Source of the DNA: Pseudomonas sp. GOM7
Lineage (GTDB): Bacteria; Pseudomonadota; Gammaproteobacteria; Pseudomonadales; Pseudomonadaceae
Reading direction: 5' to 3'
Length of the DNA stretch: 64,000 nt
NCBI RefSeq assembly: GCF_026723825.1
Contig: NZ_CP113519.1
Coordinates: 1,054,001 to 1,118,000 of the forward strand
In this document: piece after piece, positions 22,499 through 33,090 of the stretch
Layout: every line of letters begins with the position of its first letter
Numbering within the stretch: the stretch's first letter is position 1
Position numbers and translations under genes: made by a program
The notes under the pieces: generated by a model
The model's database searches: none
What the model was told of the DNA's origin: nothing
What the model saw: only the letters and a program-made list of their open reading frames with translations

Positions 22499-25368
22499 TG
22501 GCTGTCCAGATGCAGGGCGGTGAGCACCCGACCATCGGCTTGGGGTTCTGCCAGGTTGACATCGATCAGGTAGACCCGTTCATCGCTCAGATGGCCCTGT
22601 TCCACCAGATAGTCCTTGATCACGGCGGCACGTTGCTGGGCCAGTTGGCGTAGCAGCAACTGGCTCTGCGCCCAGGAGTCCAGCACCGCCTGGCGCATCT
22701 TCTGCAGACGCTGCTCTTCGTCCAGCTCAGCCCATTCCGCCGGCGGCTGCTGTTTGAGGCGCGAACGATAGATGCCTTCGAGCAGGGCGGCCTGTTCGTC
22801 TTCGTCTACCGTCAGCTCGTCGGGGCTGGCCGGCACTTTGTCGCCACGGCGCTGCAGCACCTTGTACCAGGTTGTACGGAATTCTCGCTGCAGGCGCTGT
22901 TCGGCCAGCAAGGGGCCATCGGCGCGCTGTGCGCTCTGGCCCTCCACTTCCAGGCGCAGGGCCGGGCGTTCCTGCAGGGCCTTGGCCAGGGTATCGAGTG
23001 CCTGACGGGCGTCGCCGGACAATTCAGCGGAGCCGGCGGCGAAGGGGATGGTGCTCAGATCCATGTCAGCACTGCCGCCCACCAGCCCGGCAACGAACTT
23101 GAAGGGGGCCTGAGCGGCGCGCAGCACCAGGTTGCGCAGGGTCTGCCAGACCACCGGCATGACGCTGAACTGCGGGTCATTGAGGTTACCCTTGACCGGC
23201 AGCTCGATGGCAATACGGCCCTGGGTGTCCTTGAGCAGTGCGACCGCCAGGCGCACCGGCAGGTCGACGGCATCGGGGCTGTCGACCCGCTCGCCCAATT
23301 GCAGGTTCTCCACCAGCACCTTGTTATCGGCATTCAGTTGGCCTTTCTCGATGCGGTAGTGCAGGTCGAGATTGAGGCGCCCCTTGCGGATGCGGTAACC
23401 GGCGAACTTGCCGGAGTAGGGGGTGATGGTGGTCAGCTCGACGTTCCTGAAACGCGTGGCGATATCCAGGCTGTTGAGTGGGTCGAAGGGGGTGAGTTTG
23501 CCTTTGATGCTGACCGGCGCATAACGGTCGACCTTGCCGCTGATATCGACGCTGGCGGCCAGCGGACGCTGGTTGTCGAGGGTGCCGATCTGGCCATCGA
23601 GCTGCTGGATGGCAGTGGCGAAGTTCGGCGTCAGGCTGAAGTCGGCGAAGTTGGCCGAGCCGCCATTGATGGCGATGCCGCCGATGTGCACGGCCAGCGC
23701 CTTGCCTGAATCCTCCTGCGAGGAGGCCGGTTGCGGCACGATCAGTTCGCTGAGGTTGGTGCTGCGGTCTTCATTGATCATGAAGCGCGCATAGGGCTGA
23801 TCCAGCTCGATCCGGTCTATGGCCAGGCTCTCGCCATGCTGATAGGCGATGCCGTTGACCCGCACCTGCTTCCAGCGCACCAGATCGCGTTCGCGCAGGG
23901 TGTCGAGGGTATGCAACTGGTCGATGCGGGCATCACCCGTCACGTTCAGGGCCAGGGGGTTGGTGCCGTCGAGCTGGACGTCGAGGTTGCTGCCGAGCAG
24001 GCCGCTGCGCAGTTCCAGGCGGATGAAGGGGCTCAGGTAGGCCTGGGCCAGGCGTAGGTCGAGGTCTTGCGTCGCCACCTCGAGCCTGGCCGTGGTGGGC
24101 TGGAGCTGGACTTCACCCTTGGCCTGCAGCTTGCCCTGTTTGCCCACCCCGGTATCCAGGCGCAAGGTGAAGGGCTTGTCGCCGAGGCTGTCGAAATCCG
24201 CGAGGTCGAGGTTCAGTGGGCCGACATCCACCGCCACGTCCTGTTCCGGGGCGCGGTCGGCGAGGTGGGCCTTGTAGTCACGCAGTTGCACATCGGCCAG
24301 GCGCACTTGCCAGGGCTTGTCTGGCTCCTGTGGCGTCTCGCCCGCTTTGGCCTCGCTGCCCTGTGGCCTGGCGAACAGCTTCTGCCAGTCCAGCTCGCCA
24401 TCAGCTTCGCGCGCAGCCCAGGCCTCCAGGCCCTGGCTGCGCACCTGGCCGATCAGCACCTGCTGCTTGGCCAGATCCAGGCGGCTGTCGGCGATATCCA
24501 GGCGTTGCAGGCGCACCAGCGGCTTGCCTTGTGGGTCGTCGATGGCGAAGGGGGCCAAGTGGGCGCTGACAGCGCTCAGTTGCAGTTCGGTGCCGCTGCT
24601 CAGATCCAGTTGGTAGTCACCGGCCAGGTCGATCTGGCCTTCTTTCAGTACCAGCGGCACGGCATCGCGGACATAGGGCCAGAAGGTGTTCAGGTGGCCG
24701 TCGCTGATCTTCAGGCTACCGCTGGAGGTAATGGCAGGCGTCAGGCTGAGCTGGCCCTGCCAGTCGATACGTGCACCGTAGGGGCCGCTGGCGGTCAGGG
24801 TCATTTCGGCATCGTCGCCGGCCAGGGTGCTGAGGTTGCGCAGGTGCAGGTTCAAGGCGTCGTAGGCGAACTCCACGGGTTCGCTGGGGCGCAGATCCTG
24901 GAAGCGCAGGGCATTTTCCTGCACGCGCAGATCGTCGATGCGCAGCGGGAAGGGCTGGCTGTCACTGGGTGGCTCCTGTGCATCGCGTGGCGGCAGGCGG
25001 AACAACTGAGCGAGGTTGAGCTTGCCTTCCTTGTCGAACAGCACCGCCGTGTGCGCGCCTTGTAGCTCCACCTCGGCCAGGTGCAGGGCGCCACTCCAGA
25101 GGCTGTCGGCCTGCAGGTTGGCATACAGGCGTTGCACACGCAGATCCTCCTGTTCGCTTGCACCGAGGCGCAGCCCCCACAGGCTGAGTTCGAGGCTGAA
25201 GGGGTTGAACTGTACGCGCTGCAGGCTGGCCGGTACGTTGGCGTACTGGGCGAGCTGCTGGTTGGCGATGCGCAGGGCGATGCCTGGCAGAATCAGAAAG
25301 CCGATCAGGCTGTAGAGAAAAACGGCGATCAACAGGGCGCTCAGTGCGCGCTTCAGTCCTTTGGGCAT
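22495..25368 (-). CDS. DUF748 AsmA-like envelope protein with OmpA-like C-terminus
   Basis: A 957-residue protein with an N-terminal membrane anchor (SALLIAVFLYSLIGFLILPGI, residues ~10-30). It continues as a long repetitive beta-rich periplasmic region with DUF748/AsmA features such as RLDIADSRLDL, IGGIAINGGSANFADFSL and the FRNVELTTITPYSGKFAGY segment. It ends in an OmpA-like region (FAAGSAELSGDARQALDTLA) and a SDERVYLIDV tail. AsmA-like proteins form bridges thought to move lipids between membranes. The two DUF2845 genes follow, the first overlapping its stop. Exact substrate unknown. Confidence 0.85.
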   Translation of the reverse strand: MPKGLKRALSALLIAVFLYSLIGFLILPGIALRIANQQLAQYANVPASLQRVQFNPFSLELSLWGLRLGASEQEDLRVQRLYANLQADSLWSGALHLAEVELQGAHTAVLFDKEGKLNLAQLFRLPPRDAQEPPSDSQPFPLRIDDLRVQENALRFQDLRPSEPVEFAYDALNLHLRNLSTLAGDDAEMTLTASGPYGARIDWQGQLSLTPAITSSGSLKISDGHLNTFWPYVRDAVPLVLKEGQIDLAGDYQLDLSSGTELQLSAVSAHLAPFAIDDPQGKPLVRLQRLDIADSRLDLAKQQVLIGQVRSQGLEAWAAREADGELDWQKLFARPQGSEAKAGETPQEPDKPWQVRLADVQLRDYKAHLADRAPEQDVAVDVGPLNLDLADFDSLGDKPFTLRLDTGVGKQGKLQAKGEVQLQPTTARLEVATQDLDLRLAQAYLSPFIRLELRSGLLGSNLDVQLDGTNPLALNVTGDARIDQLHTLDTLRERDLVRWKQVRVNGIAYQHGESLAIDRIELDQPYARFMINEDRSTNLSELIVPQPASSQEDSGKALAVHIGGIAINGGSANFADFSLTPNFATAIQQLDGQIGTLDNQRPLAASVDISGKVDRYAPVSIKGKLTPFDPLNSLDIATRFRNVELTTITPYSGKFAGYRIRKGRLNLDLHYRIEKGQLNADNKVLVENLQLGERVDSPDAVDLPVRLAVALLKDTQGRIAIELPVKGNLNDPQFSVMPVVWQTLRNLVLRAAQAPFKFVAGLVGGSADMDLSTIPFAAGSAELSGDARQALDTLAKALQERPALRLEVEGQSAQRADGPLLAEQRLQREFRTTWYKVLQRRGDKVPASPDELTVDEDEQAALLEGIYRSRLKQQPPAEWAELDEEQRLQKMRQAVLDSWAQSQLLLRQLAQQRAAVIKDYLVEQGHLSDERVYLIDVNLAEPQADGRVLTALHLDSQ

Positions 25369-25452
25369 GGCAAGGCGTCATCTATCCGGACGAGGAGACG
25401 AATTTGATTATGGCACGGCGGTTCGGTTCCGGCTGTGACAGGCCCGGCTGAG

Positions 25453-26469
25453 CTAGAGGTGCAGGATCAGGGTTTTCAGCGGCGGCCTGGCGTCGTGCGA
25501 GGGAAAGTCTGCCGCCGGGGCGAGCGCCTGGCAATCCCGCACGGGGCGGCCAAGCTTCTCGGCGCAGCGCAGCACCTGGGCGCGAAAATCCTCCATCTGC
25601 ACCTTCGCCAGGTTGTTGCAGCACACCAGGGTGCCGCCCTCGGCGGTGGCCAGCAGGGCCGGCTTGAGCAGGCTCTGATAATCGCGCAGCAGATCCACCG
25701 TGCCGAAGGCGCTCTTGGCCCAGGCTGGCGGGTCGAGGAAGACCAGGTCGAACTGGCGTGGTTGCAGGCGCGGGTAGCTCGGTAGTTTCTGTCCACGACG
25801 GCTGCTGATCGGCAGGTCGGCGAGCTGGCGGATGGCCGGGAAGTAGTCGGACTGGATGAACTGCATGGCTGGCAACTCGGGGTTCAGCGCGCCATTCTCA
25901 CGGCCCACGGCCAGGTTGCCCTGAGCGAAGTCCAGATTGACCACCTCGCGTGCCCCACCGGCTGCCGCGCACAGACCGACGCCACAGGTGTAGGCGAACA
26001 GGTTGAGCACGGACTTGCCGGCACTGTTGGCCTTGACCCAGCCACGGGCGTTGCGCAGGTCGAGAAACAGCAAGGGATCCTGCCCGGCGTGGCGGCCGCG
26101 CACGCGGTAATTCAGCCCCCACTCCTGGCCGATCATATCCGCCAGTGCCGCTTCTTCGGCCTGGAACAGCGTCGGGTCACGGTCGATGCGCGAGTTGCCT
26201 TTGCAGCGGTCGTTGTAGATCAGCAGCAGCGTCTGGCCGAGGTGGGCCTCGACAGCGCTGGCGATGGTCTGCAAGTCGTCGGCTGGCAGTGGCTGATGAA
26301 AGCTTTGCACCAGCAACTGCGGGCCGTAGCGATCGACGGTCAGGCCTGGCGCGCCTTCCTGGCTGCCGTGGAACAGGCGGTAGCAGTCGGTGCCTTGGGC
26401 GTGCAACTCGGCCAGAAGATCCCGGCGGGCGTCGAGGGCGGCGCGCAGCGCCTGGTCAAGAGCAGACAT
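25453..26469 (-). CDS. RlmI-like class I SAM-dependent methyltransferase
   Basis: A 338-residue protein with a central pre-fold (TDCYRLFHGSQEGAPGLTVDRYGPQ split over residues 27-52) and a Rossmann methyltransferase domain. Motifs include VLNLFAYTCGVGLCAAAGGA (residues ~154-173) and the catalytic-site pattern DLVFLDPPAWAKS near 240. This resembles the RlmI/RlmK rRNA cytosine or guanine methyltransferases, but it lacks the full N-terminal PUA domain of RlmI, so the exact target is uncertain. It is transcribed on its own strand after the thiolase gene, with a REP-like repeat between. Confidence 0.8.
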   Translation of the reverse strand: MSALDQALRAALDARRDLLAELHAQGTDCYRLFHGSQEGAPGLTVDRYGPQLLVQSFHQPLPADDLQTIASAVEAHLGQTLLLIYNDRCKGNSRIDRDPTLFQAEEAALADMIGQEWGLNYRVRGRHAGQDPLLFLDLRNARGWVKANSAGKSVLNLFAYTCGVGLCAAAGGAREVVNLDFAQGNLAVGRENGALNPELPAMQFIQSDYFPAIRQLADLPISSRRGQKLPSYPRLQPRQFDLVFLDPPAWAKSAFGTVDLLRDYQSLLKPALLATAEGGTLVCCNNLAKVQMEDFRAQVLRCAEKLGRPVRDCQALAPAADFPSHDARPPLKTLILHL

Positions 26470-26568
26470 GCGCGGCGTCTCGGAGAAAGGAGGGGCAGCA
26501 GTTTATCAAGAAAAGCAGTCGCCTCCGAGGCTGCACCATAAGGTAGCCCTTCCCACAGAAGCCAGGCA

Positions 26569-26633
26569 GTAGGGTGGATGTCGCTGTTTACATCCACCCA
26601 AGCGGTGGATCGATGAAGCGCGATCCACCCTAC
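26569..26633. repeat. REP-like palindrome
   Basis: GTAGGGTGGATG and CGATCCACCCTAC form inverted ends around an inner TCCACC...GGTGGA pairing. It lies directly at the 3' end of the thiolase gene. Same family as 28813-28878, 44114-44182 and 48767-48834. Confidence 0.75.
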
Positions 26634-26635
26634 GG

Positions 26636-27814
26636 TCAACGCTCGATGGCCAGCGCCACGCCTTGGCCACCGCCGATGCACAGGGTGGCCAGACCCTTCC
26701 TGGCGTCGCGGCGGATCATCTCGTGCAGCAGGCTCACCAGCACGCGGCAGCCCGAGGCGCCGATGGGATGGCCCAAGGCGATGGCGCCGCCGTTGACGTT
26801 GACCTTGTCGGCATCCCAGCCCAGTTCCTGACCCACTGCCAGGGCCTGTGCGGCGAAGGCCTCGTTGGCTTCGATCAGGTCCAGCTCGGCCAGGCTCCAG
26901 CCAGCCTTGTCCAGGCAGCGGCGGGTGGCGGAAACCGGGCCGATGCCCATGATCGCCGGGTCGACGCCGGCATTGGCATAGCCGGCAATCCTGGCCAGCA
27001 CCGGCAGGCCCAGCGCTTGTGCCTTGGCTGCGCTCATCAGCAGCACGGCAGCGGCGCCGTCGTTGAGGCTGGAGGCATTGCCGGCGGTGACGCTACCATC
27101 CTTCTTGAACGCCGGCTTGAGCTTGGCCAGGGACTCGGCACTGGTGCCGGCGCGCGGCTGCTCGTCACGGGCGAAGGCGATGGGGTCGCCCTTGCGCTGC
27201 GGGATCATCACTGGAGTGATCTCGGCATCGAAACGCCCGGCCTCGATGGCCGCCACGGCCTTCTGCTGTGAGGCGGCGGCGAAGGCATCCTGGGCTTCAC
27301 GGCTGATGCCGTATTTCTCCACCAGATTTTCGGCAGTGATGCCCATGTGGTAGTCGTTGAAGGCGTCCCACAGGCCGTCGACGATCATGCTGTCGAGCAT
27401 CTGCGCGTGGCCCATGCGCAGGCCGGTACGCGCTTTCGGCAGCACGTAGGGCGCCAGGCTCATGTTCTCCATGCCGCCGGCGATGATCACCTCGGCATCG
27501 CCGCAGCGAATGGCCTGGGTGGCCAGGTGCAGGGCCTTGAGGCCCGAGCCACAGACCTTGTTCAGGGTCATGGCGGGCACGGCATGGGGCAGGCCGGCGC
27601 GGATGGCGGCCTGGCGTGCGGGGTTCTGGCCACTGCCTGCGGTGAGCACCTGGCCGAGGATGACTTCATCGACCTGGGCGGCGTCGAGGTTGGTCTGCTC
27701 CAGCAGGCGCTTGATGACGATGGCGCCGAGTTCCGGCGCGGGGATGTCAGCCAGGCTGCCCTGGAAGCTGCCGATGGCGGTGCGGGTGGCGGCGACGATA
27801 ACGACGTCTTGCAT
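26636..27814 (-). CDS. acetyl-CoA C-acetyltransferase (thiolase)
   Basis: A 392-residue thiolase that condenses or cleaves acetyl-CoA/acetoacetyl-CoA. The acylated Cys lies in [11 protein letters not shown] near residue 88. [11 protein letters not shown] follows, then the GHPIGASG loop with the catalytic His near 348, and CIGGGQG near 378 with the second catalytic Cys. Length and motifs fit AtoB/PhaA-type biosynthetic thiolases. No oxidation partner gene is adjacent, so its pathway (ketone-body use, PHA or fatty acid degradation) cannot be told from context. Confidence 0.93.
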   Translation of the reverse strand: MQDVVIVAATRTAIGSFQGSLADIPAPELGAIVIKRLLEQTNLDAAQVDEVILGQVLTAGSGQNPARQAAIRAGLPHAVPAMTLNKVCGSGLKALHLATQAIRCGDAEVIIAGGMENMSLAPYVLPKARTGLRMGHAQMLDSMIVDGLWDAFNDYHMGITAENLVEKYGISREAQDAFAAASQQKAVAAIEAGRFDAEITPVMIPQRKGDPIAFARDEQPRAGTSAESLAKLKPAFKKDGSVTAGNASSLNDGAAAVLLMSAAKAQALGLPVLARIAGYANAGVDPAIMGIGPVSATRRCLDKAGWSLAELDLIEANEAFAAQALAVGQELGWDADKVNVNGGAIALGHPIGASGCRVLVSLLHEMIRRDARKGLATLCIGGGQGVALAIER

Positions 27815-27898
27815 GTGCAGATCCTCGATTCGGTTCAGACAATGACCGGAAAGACGCCGATGGTCGCATAGCCCAGCGTGACCGGCCAGCCACGCTGC

Positions 27899-28765
27899 CT
27901 AGCGCTCCAGGCGCTTGCGGGCGCGCTGCGCGGCACTGCTGCGCATGGCCCAGCGCAGTACGCTGGCGGTGCGCTGCACACTGGCGCGTATCAGCGGGCG
28001 CTGCCAGGCTGCCTGGTGTTCACCCAGCAGATCACTGGCCCAGTCCGGCAGCAGGTCGATGCCGGCCTGCATCATCAGCTTGCCGAAGGGTTTGGTCAGG
28101 ACGTTCGGCGCTGGTGCGGCATACAGCAGCCTGACCACTTCGCGGGTGCGGGCGTCGCAGAGCAACTGCGGGCGCATGCGTTGCAGGTAGTCGGCGATCG
28201 CCTGGCGTGACCTGGGCACCTCCTGCGCGCCGAGGCGCTCGGCGATCAGCGCCACTTCGCGGTAGTAGCGATCCTGCTCCTGTGCGGGCAGTTGCGGGTC
28301 GACGTAGCGCAGGTAGCCGGCGAGAAACTGGCTGACCTCCGAGACATGCACCCAGGTCAACAGCTCGGGATCGCTGGCGGCATAGGCTCGCCCATCCGGT
28401 GCATGGCCGACCACCTGCAGGTGAATGCGGCGTACCTTGTCGATCAACTGCTCGGCATCCTGCAGGCCACCATAGCTGGTGCCGGCGATGAACAGGCTGG
28501 TGCGGCGCAGGCGGCCGAGCATGTCCTGGCGAAAGTTGGAGTGATCCCACACCCCAGCCAGCGCCAGCGGGTGCAGCATCTGCAGGAGCAGCGCAGAGAC
28601 GCCGCCGACCATCATCGCGGTGAAGTCGGCGTGCACCTCCCAGACCATCGACTGCGGGCCGAACAGGCCGACGTCGCCGCGCGGCTGGTCGAGGTCGAGC
28701 ACACCCAGCGAGGCGCCGGTGAGGCTGTGCACCTGTTGTTCGATATGACGGCGTAGGCTTTCCAT
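27899..28765 (-). CDS. oxygenase MpaB-like / DUF2236 protein
   Basis: About 288 residues from ATG 28765. It carries the DUF2236/MpaB pattern: FGPQSMVWEVHADFTAMMVG with a conserved His, LLLQMLHPLALAGVWDHS with another, and LTWVHVSEVSQFLAGYLRY with a third. In characterised relatives (rubber oxygenase Lcp and MpaB), equivalent His and Lys/Arg residues bind haem or are in the active site. Function here is unknown; haem binding is inference. An in-frame upstream extension to 28801 enters the REP region and was not used. Confidence 0.8.
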   Translation of the reverse strand: MESLRRHIEQQVHSLTGASLGVLDLDQPRGDVGLFGPQSMVWEVHADFTAMMVGGVSALLLQMLHPLALAGVWDHSNFRQDMLGRLRRTSLFIAGTSYGGLQDAEQLIDKVRRIHLQVVGHAPDGRAYAASDPELLTWVHVSEVSQFLAGYLRYVDPQLPAQEQDRYYREVALIAERLGAQEVPRSRQAIADYLQRMRPQLLCDARTREVVRLLYAAPAPNVLTKPFGKLMMQAGIDLLPDWASDLLGEHQAAWQRPLIRASVQRTASVLRWAMRSSAAQRARKRLER

Positions 28766-28812
28766 GGTGCGCAGTGTCGAACCTCGGCTCGGCAGACGCA
28801 AGGCGGAGGTCC

Positions 28813-28878
28813 GTAGGGTGCGCCGCGCGCACCTTCATACGCTACGGCGAGTGACCTGGTGCGCACGGCGCACCCTAC
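28813..28878. repeat. REP-like palindrome
   Basis: GTAGGGTGCGCCGCGCGCACC and GGTGCGCACGGCGCACCCTAC are near-perfect inverted arms. It sits between the acs stop and the DUF2236 start. Confidence 0.78.
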
Positions 28879-28885
28879 GGTGGGT

Positions 28886-30823
28886 TCAGCGGTTGAGTCG
28901 CTGCTCAATCAGGCTGTCCACCACGCTGGGGTCGGCCAGGGTGGAGGTATCACCCATGTTCTCCAGCTCGTTGCAGGCGATCTTGCGCAGGATGCGCCGC
29001 ATGATCTTGCCCGAGCGGGTCTTGGGCAGGCCCGGCGCCCACTGCATCAGCTCCGGCTTGGCGAAGCTGCCGATCTCCTTGCCGACCAGGCTCAGCAGCT
29101 CCTTCTTCAGTTCCTCTGAGGGCTCCTGGCCGTTCATCAGGGTGACGTAGGCGTAGATGCCCTGACCCTTCACATCGTGCGGGTAGCCGACCACCGCCGC
29201 TTCGGCCACGGCATCGTGCAGCACCAGGGCGCTTTCCACCTCGGCGGTGCCGATGCGGTGGCCGGAGACGTTGATCACGTCGTCCACCCGTCCGGTGATC
29301 CAGTAGTAGCCGTCTTCGTCGCGGCGTGCGCCGTCACCGGTGAAGTAGTAACCGGGGTAGGGCTTGAAGTAGGTGTCAATCATGCGCTGATGGTCGCCGT
29401 AGACACTGCGGATCTGGCTTGGCCAGCTCGCCTTGATGGCCAGCACGCCGCTGCCGGGGCCGTCGATCTCCTTGCCCTGTTCGTCCAGCAATACCGGCTG
29501 CACGCCGAAGAAGGGGCGGGTGGCCGAGCCCGGCTTGAGGTCGGTGGCACCGGGCAGCGGGGTGATGAGGATAGAGCCGGTTTCGGTCTGCCACCAGGTG
29601 TCGACGATCGGGCAGCGGGTTTCGCCGACGACGTGGAAGTACCATTCCCAGGCCTCGGGGTTGATCGGTTCCCCCACCGTGCCGAGCAGGCGCAGGCTCG
29701 AACGCGAGGTGCTCTTGACCGGCCCTTCGCCCTCACGCATCAGCGCGCGCAGGGCAGTCGGCGCGGTGTAGAAGGTATTGACCTGGTGCTTGTCGATCAC
29801 CTGCCAGAAGCGCGAGGCGTCCGGGTAGTTGGGTACACCTTCGAACATCAGAGTGGTGGCGGCGTTGGCCAGCGGGCCGTAGACGATATAGCTGTGCCCG
29901 GTGACCCAGCCGACATCGGCGGTGCACCAGTAGATGTCGCCTTCGTGGTAATCGAACACGTACTTGTGGGTCATCGCTGCGCCGAGCAGGTAACCGCCGG
30001 TGGTGTGCAGCACGCCCTTGGGTTTGCCGGTGGAGCCGGAGGTATAGAGGATGAACAGCGGATCCTCGGCGTCCATCGGCTCGGCCGGGCAGTCGCTGCT
30101 CGCCGTATGCAGGGCTTCGTGGTACCAGATATCGCGGCCTTCCACCCAGGCCACATCGCCCTGAGTGCGTTCGACCACCACCACGGTGGAGACGTCCGGG
30201 CAGCTTTGCAGGGCCTTGTCGACGTTGTTCTTCAGCGGGATGTACTTGCCGCCACGCACGCCTTCGTCGGCGGTGATCACGGTGCGGCAGTCGGCATCGA
30301 GGATGCGGTCGCGCAGAGCGTCGGGGGAGAAGCCGCCGAACACCACCGAGTGCACGGCGCCGATGCGTGCGCAGGCGAGCATGGCGTAAGCCGCCTCGGG
30401 CACCATCGGCATGTAGATGCACACCCGGTCGCCCTTCTTCACGCCACGATCCTTGAGCACGTTGGCCAGGCGGCTGACATTGTGGTGCAGCTTGTTGTAG
30501 GTGATGTGCGCCGACTCGGCGGGGCTGTCGCCCTCCCAGATGATGGCGACCTGCTCACCGCGCTGTTCCAGATGGCGGTCGATGCAGTTGTAGGCGACGT
30601 TGAGTTGGCCGCCCTTGAACCATTCGGCGTGGCCTTGCTTGAGGTCGCTGGCGTGTACCTGATCCCAGGGTTTGAACCAGTCGAGGAAGGCCTTGGCCTG
30701 CTCGGCCCAGAAGGTTTCGGGTTGTTCGACGGATTGTTGGTACAGACGCAGATAGGCGTCATTGTCCAGGTGCGCACGCTGACGCACCGCATCGGGTACG
30801 GGATGGCGGGTGATCTCGAACAT
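28886..30823 (-). CDS. acs: acetyl-CoA synthetase
   Basis: A 645-residue AMP-forming acetate:CoA ligase. It has the P-loop-like [14 protein letters not shown] (residues ~260-273), the adenylate motif [31 protein letters not shown], and the C-terminal RSGKIMRR whose Lys is the usual acetylation site. The start ATG 30823 ([10 protein letters not shown]) follows ACAAGGACC; an open frame continues 340 bases upstream without similarity and overlaps the next gene. Acetate use is commonly under catabolite control, and the cbrAB/crcZ locus lies 8 kb away. Confidence 0.96.
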   Translation of the reverse strand: MFEITRHPVPDAVRQRAHLDNDAYLRLYQQSVEQPETFWAEQAKAFLDWFKPWDQVHASDLKQGHAEWFKGGQLNVAYNCIDRHLEQRGEQVAIIWEGDSPAESAHITYNKLHHNVSRLANVLKDRGVKKGDRVCIYMPMVPEAAYAMLACARIGAVHSVVFGGFSPDALRDRILDADCRTVITADEGVRGGKYIPLKNNVDKALQSCPDVSTVVVVERTQGDVAWVEGRDIWYHEALHTASSDCPAEPMDAEDPLFILYTSGSTGKPKGVLHTTGGYLLGAAMTHKYVFDYHEGDIYWCTADVGWVTGHSYIVYGPLANAATTLMFEGVPNYPDASRFWQVIDKHQVNTFYTAPTALRALMREGEGPVKSTSRSSLRLLGTVGEPINPEAWEWYFHVVGETRCPIVDTWWQTETGSILITPLPGATDLKPGSATRPFFGVQPVLLDEQGKEIDGPGSGVLAIKASWPSQIRSVYGDHQRMIDTYFKPYPGYYFTGDGARRDEDGYYWITGRVDDVINVSGHRIGTAEVESALVLHDAVAEAAVVGYPHDVKGQGIYAYVTLMNGQEPSEELKKELLSLVGKEIGSFAKPELMQWAPGLPKTRSGKIMRRILRKIACNELENMGDTSTLADPSVVDSLIEQRLNR

Positions 30824-30887
30824 GGCGGGGTCCTTGTAATTGTGTGGCCGCAACGACCACAAGGGTGCACCCAGGCATGTGTTGGGT

Positions 30888-31985
30888 TCAAGGCTTAAGC
30901 ATTTCCATATGCTGCCGAGCCCGCTCGTGCGGCCGGTATTCGAGTTGTGCTGCGACCAGACGTCGGGTCGATGCACCGTAACGACTGGCGATTGCCGCGA
31001 GCGCCTCATCGAGGGTCTGCGCGGCGTTCGTGGCGCCTCCCGGCAGTTCTGGCAAGCCGCTGGCTTGCGTGCGCTGCGGTATGAACTCCAGCCCGCTGGC
31101 GCTGAATACCGGCTGACTGGCCACGCCTTGCACTTGGGTGCGAAAGGTGCGTGCCCAGGCATCCACGCGCAGTGCCAGGCTGATTTCGTCCATGGCGGGG
31201 TGCAAGGTGACGGCGAAGGTTTCGTGCTTCCAGAGCGCCAGGTAGTTACCCGCCGCTGTTAGGTAGCCCTGGCTGCCAAGGGAAAACGCCTCGCTGTCAT
31301 GCTGGGGCGTCCAGTTGCCGACGCCGAGCTCCTGGCCCAGGGCGTGCGCTCTGGCGGTGCCGGCAATGGCTTCGACCAGCGCCAACGTCGCTGGTAGGGC
31401 TGCGCTGACGCCTGCGGTGGTCATCAATGGGCCGTCCACCACGTAGCGCCGGTTTTCCTGCCATCGGGTATCGGGAAAGTCGCTCAGGCGCTGGTCGCGT
31501 GAGTACCAGTGTCCCGTCGCACGGCGCCCTTGCAGCAGGCCGGCATGAGCTAGCGGCAGCACGCCGTCGCAGATGCCGATGACGCTCGCGCTCAGCGCCG
31601 CCTGCTGCCTGATGAAGTCCAGCAGGCGGCGCTCCTGGCTGTCATGCACGGCGGGCACGATCAGGTAATCGGCGCCCTGGGGAAAGTCGCGCTGAAACTC
31701 GGCGATGCTGGCGTCGGCGCGCACGCTGAGCGCCGGCATCAATTGCACCGGGCCCGGGTCGATCGCCACCGCCAGCACCCGGGCCACACCGGCGCGACGC
31801 AGAACCCCGAGCGGCACCACGAAATCCGTCAGCTCCGTCATCCGGTTCTGCGCGATCACCACTACCAGGGGCTGCTCGCGCTCGAAGCGCGGCTGGTAGA
31901 TGGGCAGTCGTTCGTCATCGGCGTTTACGCAGCCGACGAAACATAGCAGGCCGAGCAATGCGGCCATTGGCCATTTTCTGCACAT
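30888..31985 (-). CDS. exported DJ-1/PfpI-family protein
   Basis: A 365-residue protein. A hydrophobic N-terminus ending [12 protein letters not shown] could be a signal peptide or, with the Cys, a lipoprotein signal. A DJ-1/PfpI-like domain follows ([40 protein letters not shown] with ICDG in place of the usual nucleophile motif Cx[19 protein letters not shown]). This is the layout of the ligand domain of GlxA-type AraC regulators, but there is no helix-turn-helix. It is divergent from exactly such a regulator. Function unknown; a periplasmic ligand-binding or hydrolase role is inference. Confidence 0.75.
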   Translation of the reverse strand: MCRKWPMAALLGLLCFVGCVNADDERLPIYQPRFEREQPLVVVIAQNRMTELTDFVVPLGVLRRAGVARVLAVAIDPGPVQLMPALSVRADASIAEFQRDFPQGADYLIVPAVHDSQERRLLDFIRQQAALSASVIGICDGVLPLAHAGLLQGRRATGHWYSRDQRLSDFPDTRWQENRRYVVDGPLMTTAGVSAALPATLALVEAIAGTARAHALGQELGVGNWTPQHDSEAFSLGSQGYLTAAGNYLALWKHETFAVTLHPAMDEISLALRVDAWARTFRTQVQGVASQPVFSASGLEFIPQRTQASGLPELPGGATNAAQTLDEALAAIASRYGASTRRLVAAQLEYRPHERARQHMEMLKP

Positions 31986-32091
31986 GACGTCACTCCTTCG
32001 TCTGCAAGAGGCGAGCAGTGTGTCGTGTATATGCTTGGCGCATATGTCATAAATGAGTGAAAACCTGCCATTGATGACGGAAAAGGAAGCG

Positions 32092-33060
32092 ATGACGCAC
32101 AGGGTTCTGCTGTTGGTGTTTCCCGAGTTTCAGTTGCTCGATGCCACCGGGCCTGCCGACGTGTTCGCCGCGGTGGACGAGCATTTACCGGCAACTGGCC
32201 GACCGGCCTACTTGTTGCAGGCGATATCGCTACTGGGCGGTCTGATCGCCTCCAGCAGCGGGCTGGCGATGGCGACCCAGCCGTTGCCGGAACCGCAGCA
32301 ACTGGTCGGCTGTACCTTGCTGGTGGCGGGTGGACATGGTGTGCAGCGCGCCTTACAGCAGGGGCAGCTCACTCGGTGGTTGGGACAGGCCGGGCCGCTG
32401 GCAGCACGCTGTGCCTCGGTGTGTACGGGCGCCTTTCTGCTGGCGCAGGCCGGTTTGATGACGGGCCGCAAGATGGTCACCCACTGGCGTTATGCCGAGT
32501 TGTTGCAGCGGCTGTACCCGGGCGTGGAGATCCTGCATGACAGCCTGTTCATCCGCGATGGGGCCTTCTACAGCTCGGCTGGGGTTACGGCGGGGCTGGA
32601 TCTTTGCCTGAGCCTGGTGGAGGACGACCACGGGCGTGACGTTTCGCTACAGGTGGCCAAGGGGCTGGTGATGTACCTGAGACGGCCCGGCGGGCAGCGT
32701 CAGTTCAGTGCCGAGCTGCTGGCCCAGCAGGCGCCTGCCGAGGGCATGATGCAAGGCTTGCTGATGGAGCTGCGCAAGTCCCTGGCTAGCCCTTGGGACG
32801 TGGAAAGCATGGCGACCTTCACTAACATGTCGCCGCGTACCTTGCATCGGCATTGTCAGGCCGAACTCGGAGTGACGCCGGCTCGGCTGCTGCTGCACCT
32901 GCGTCTGGAATGCGCTTGCCAATTGCTGGAGGCGGGAGAAGCGTCGCTCAAGCGCGTGGCGCTGCGCAGCGGCTTCAGCAACGAGTACAACCTGCGACAG
33001 GCGTTCTCCCGGGCGTTGGGGGTAACGCCCGGGGAGTATCGTCAGCGCTTCTGTCGCTGA
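32092..33060 (+). CDS. GlxA-type AraC-family transcriptional regulator
   Basis: About 322 residues from ATG 32092, preceded by AAAAGGAAGCG; an upstream in-frame ATG at 32053 has no ribosome binding site. The N-terminal DJ-1/PfpI-like domain (LLLVFPEFQLLDATGPADVF; CASVCTGAFLLAQAGLMTGR; FYSSAGVTAGLDLCLSLVE) senses an unknown ligand. The C-terminal AraC double helix-turn-helix includes NMSPRTLHRHCQAELGVTPA and RVALRSGFSNEYNLRQAFSR. It probably controls the divergent exported DJ-1/PfpI gene 106 bases away; this is inference from arrangement. Confidence 0.88.
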   Translation: MTHRVLLLVFPEFQLLDATGPADVFAAVDEHLPATGRPAYLLQAISLLGGLIASSSGLAMATQPLPEPQQLVGCTLLVAGGHGVQRALQQGQLTRWLGQAGPLAARCASVCTGAFLLAQAGLMTGRKMVTHWRYAELLQRLYPGVEILHDSLFIRDGAFYSSAGVTAGLDLCLSLVEDDHGRDVSLQVAKGLVMYLRRPGGQRQFSAELLAQQAPAEGMMQGLLMELRKSLASPWDVESMATFTNMSPRTLHRHCQAELGVTPARLLLHLRLECACQLLEAGEASLKRVALRSGFSNEYNLRQAFSRALGVTPGEYRQRFCR

Positions 33061-33090
33061 GGTATGCCGGGGCGCGCCCCTCTCGGACGA

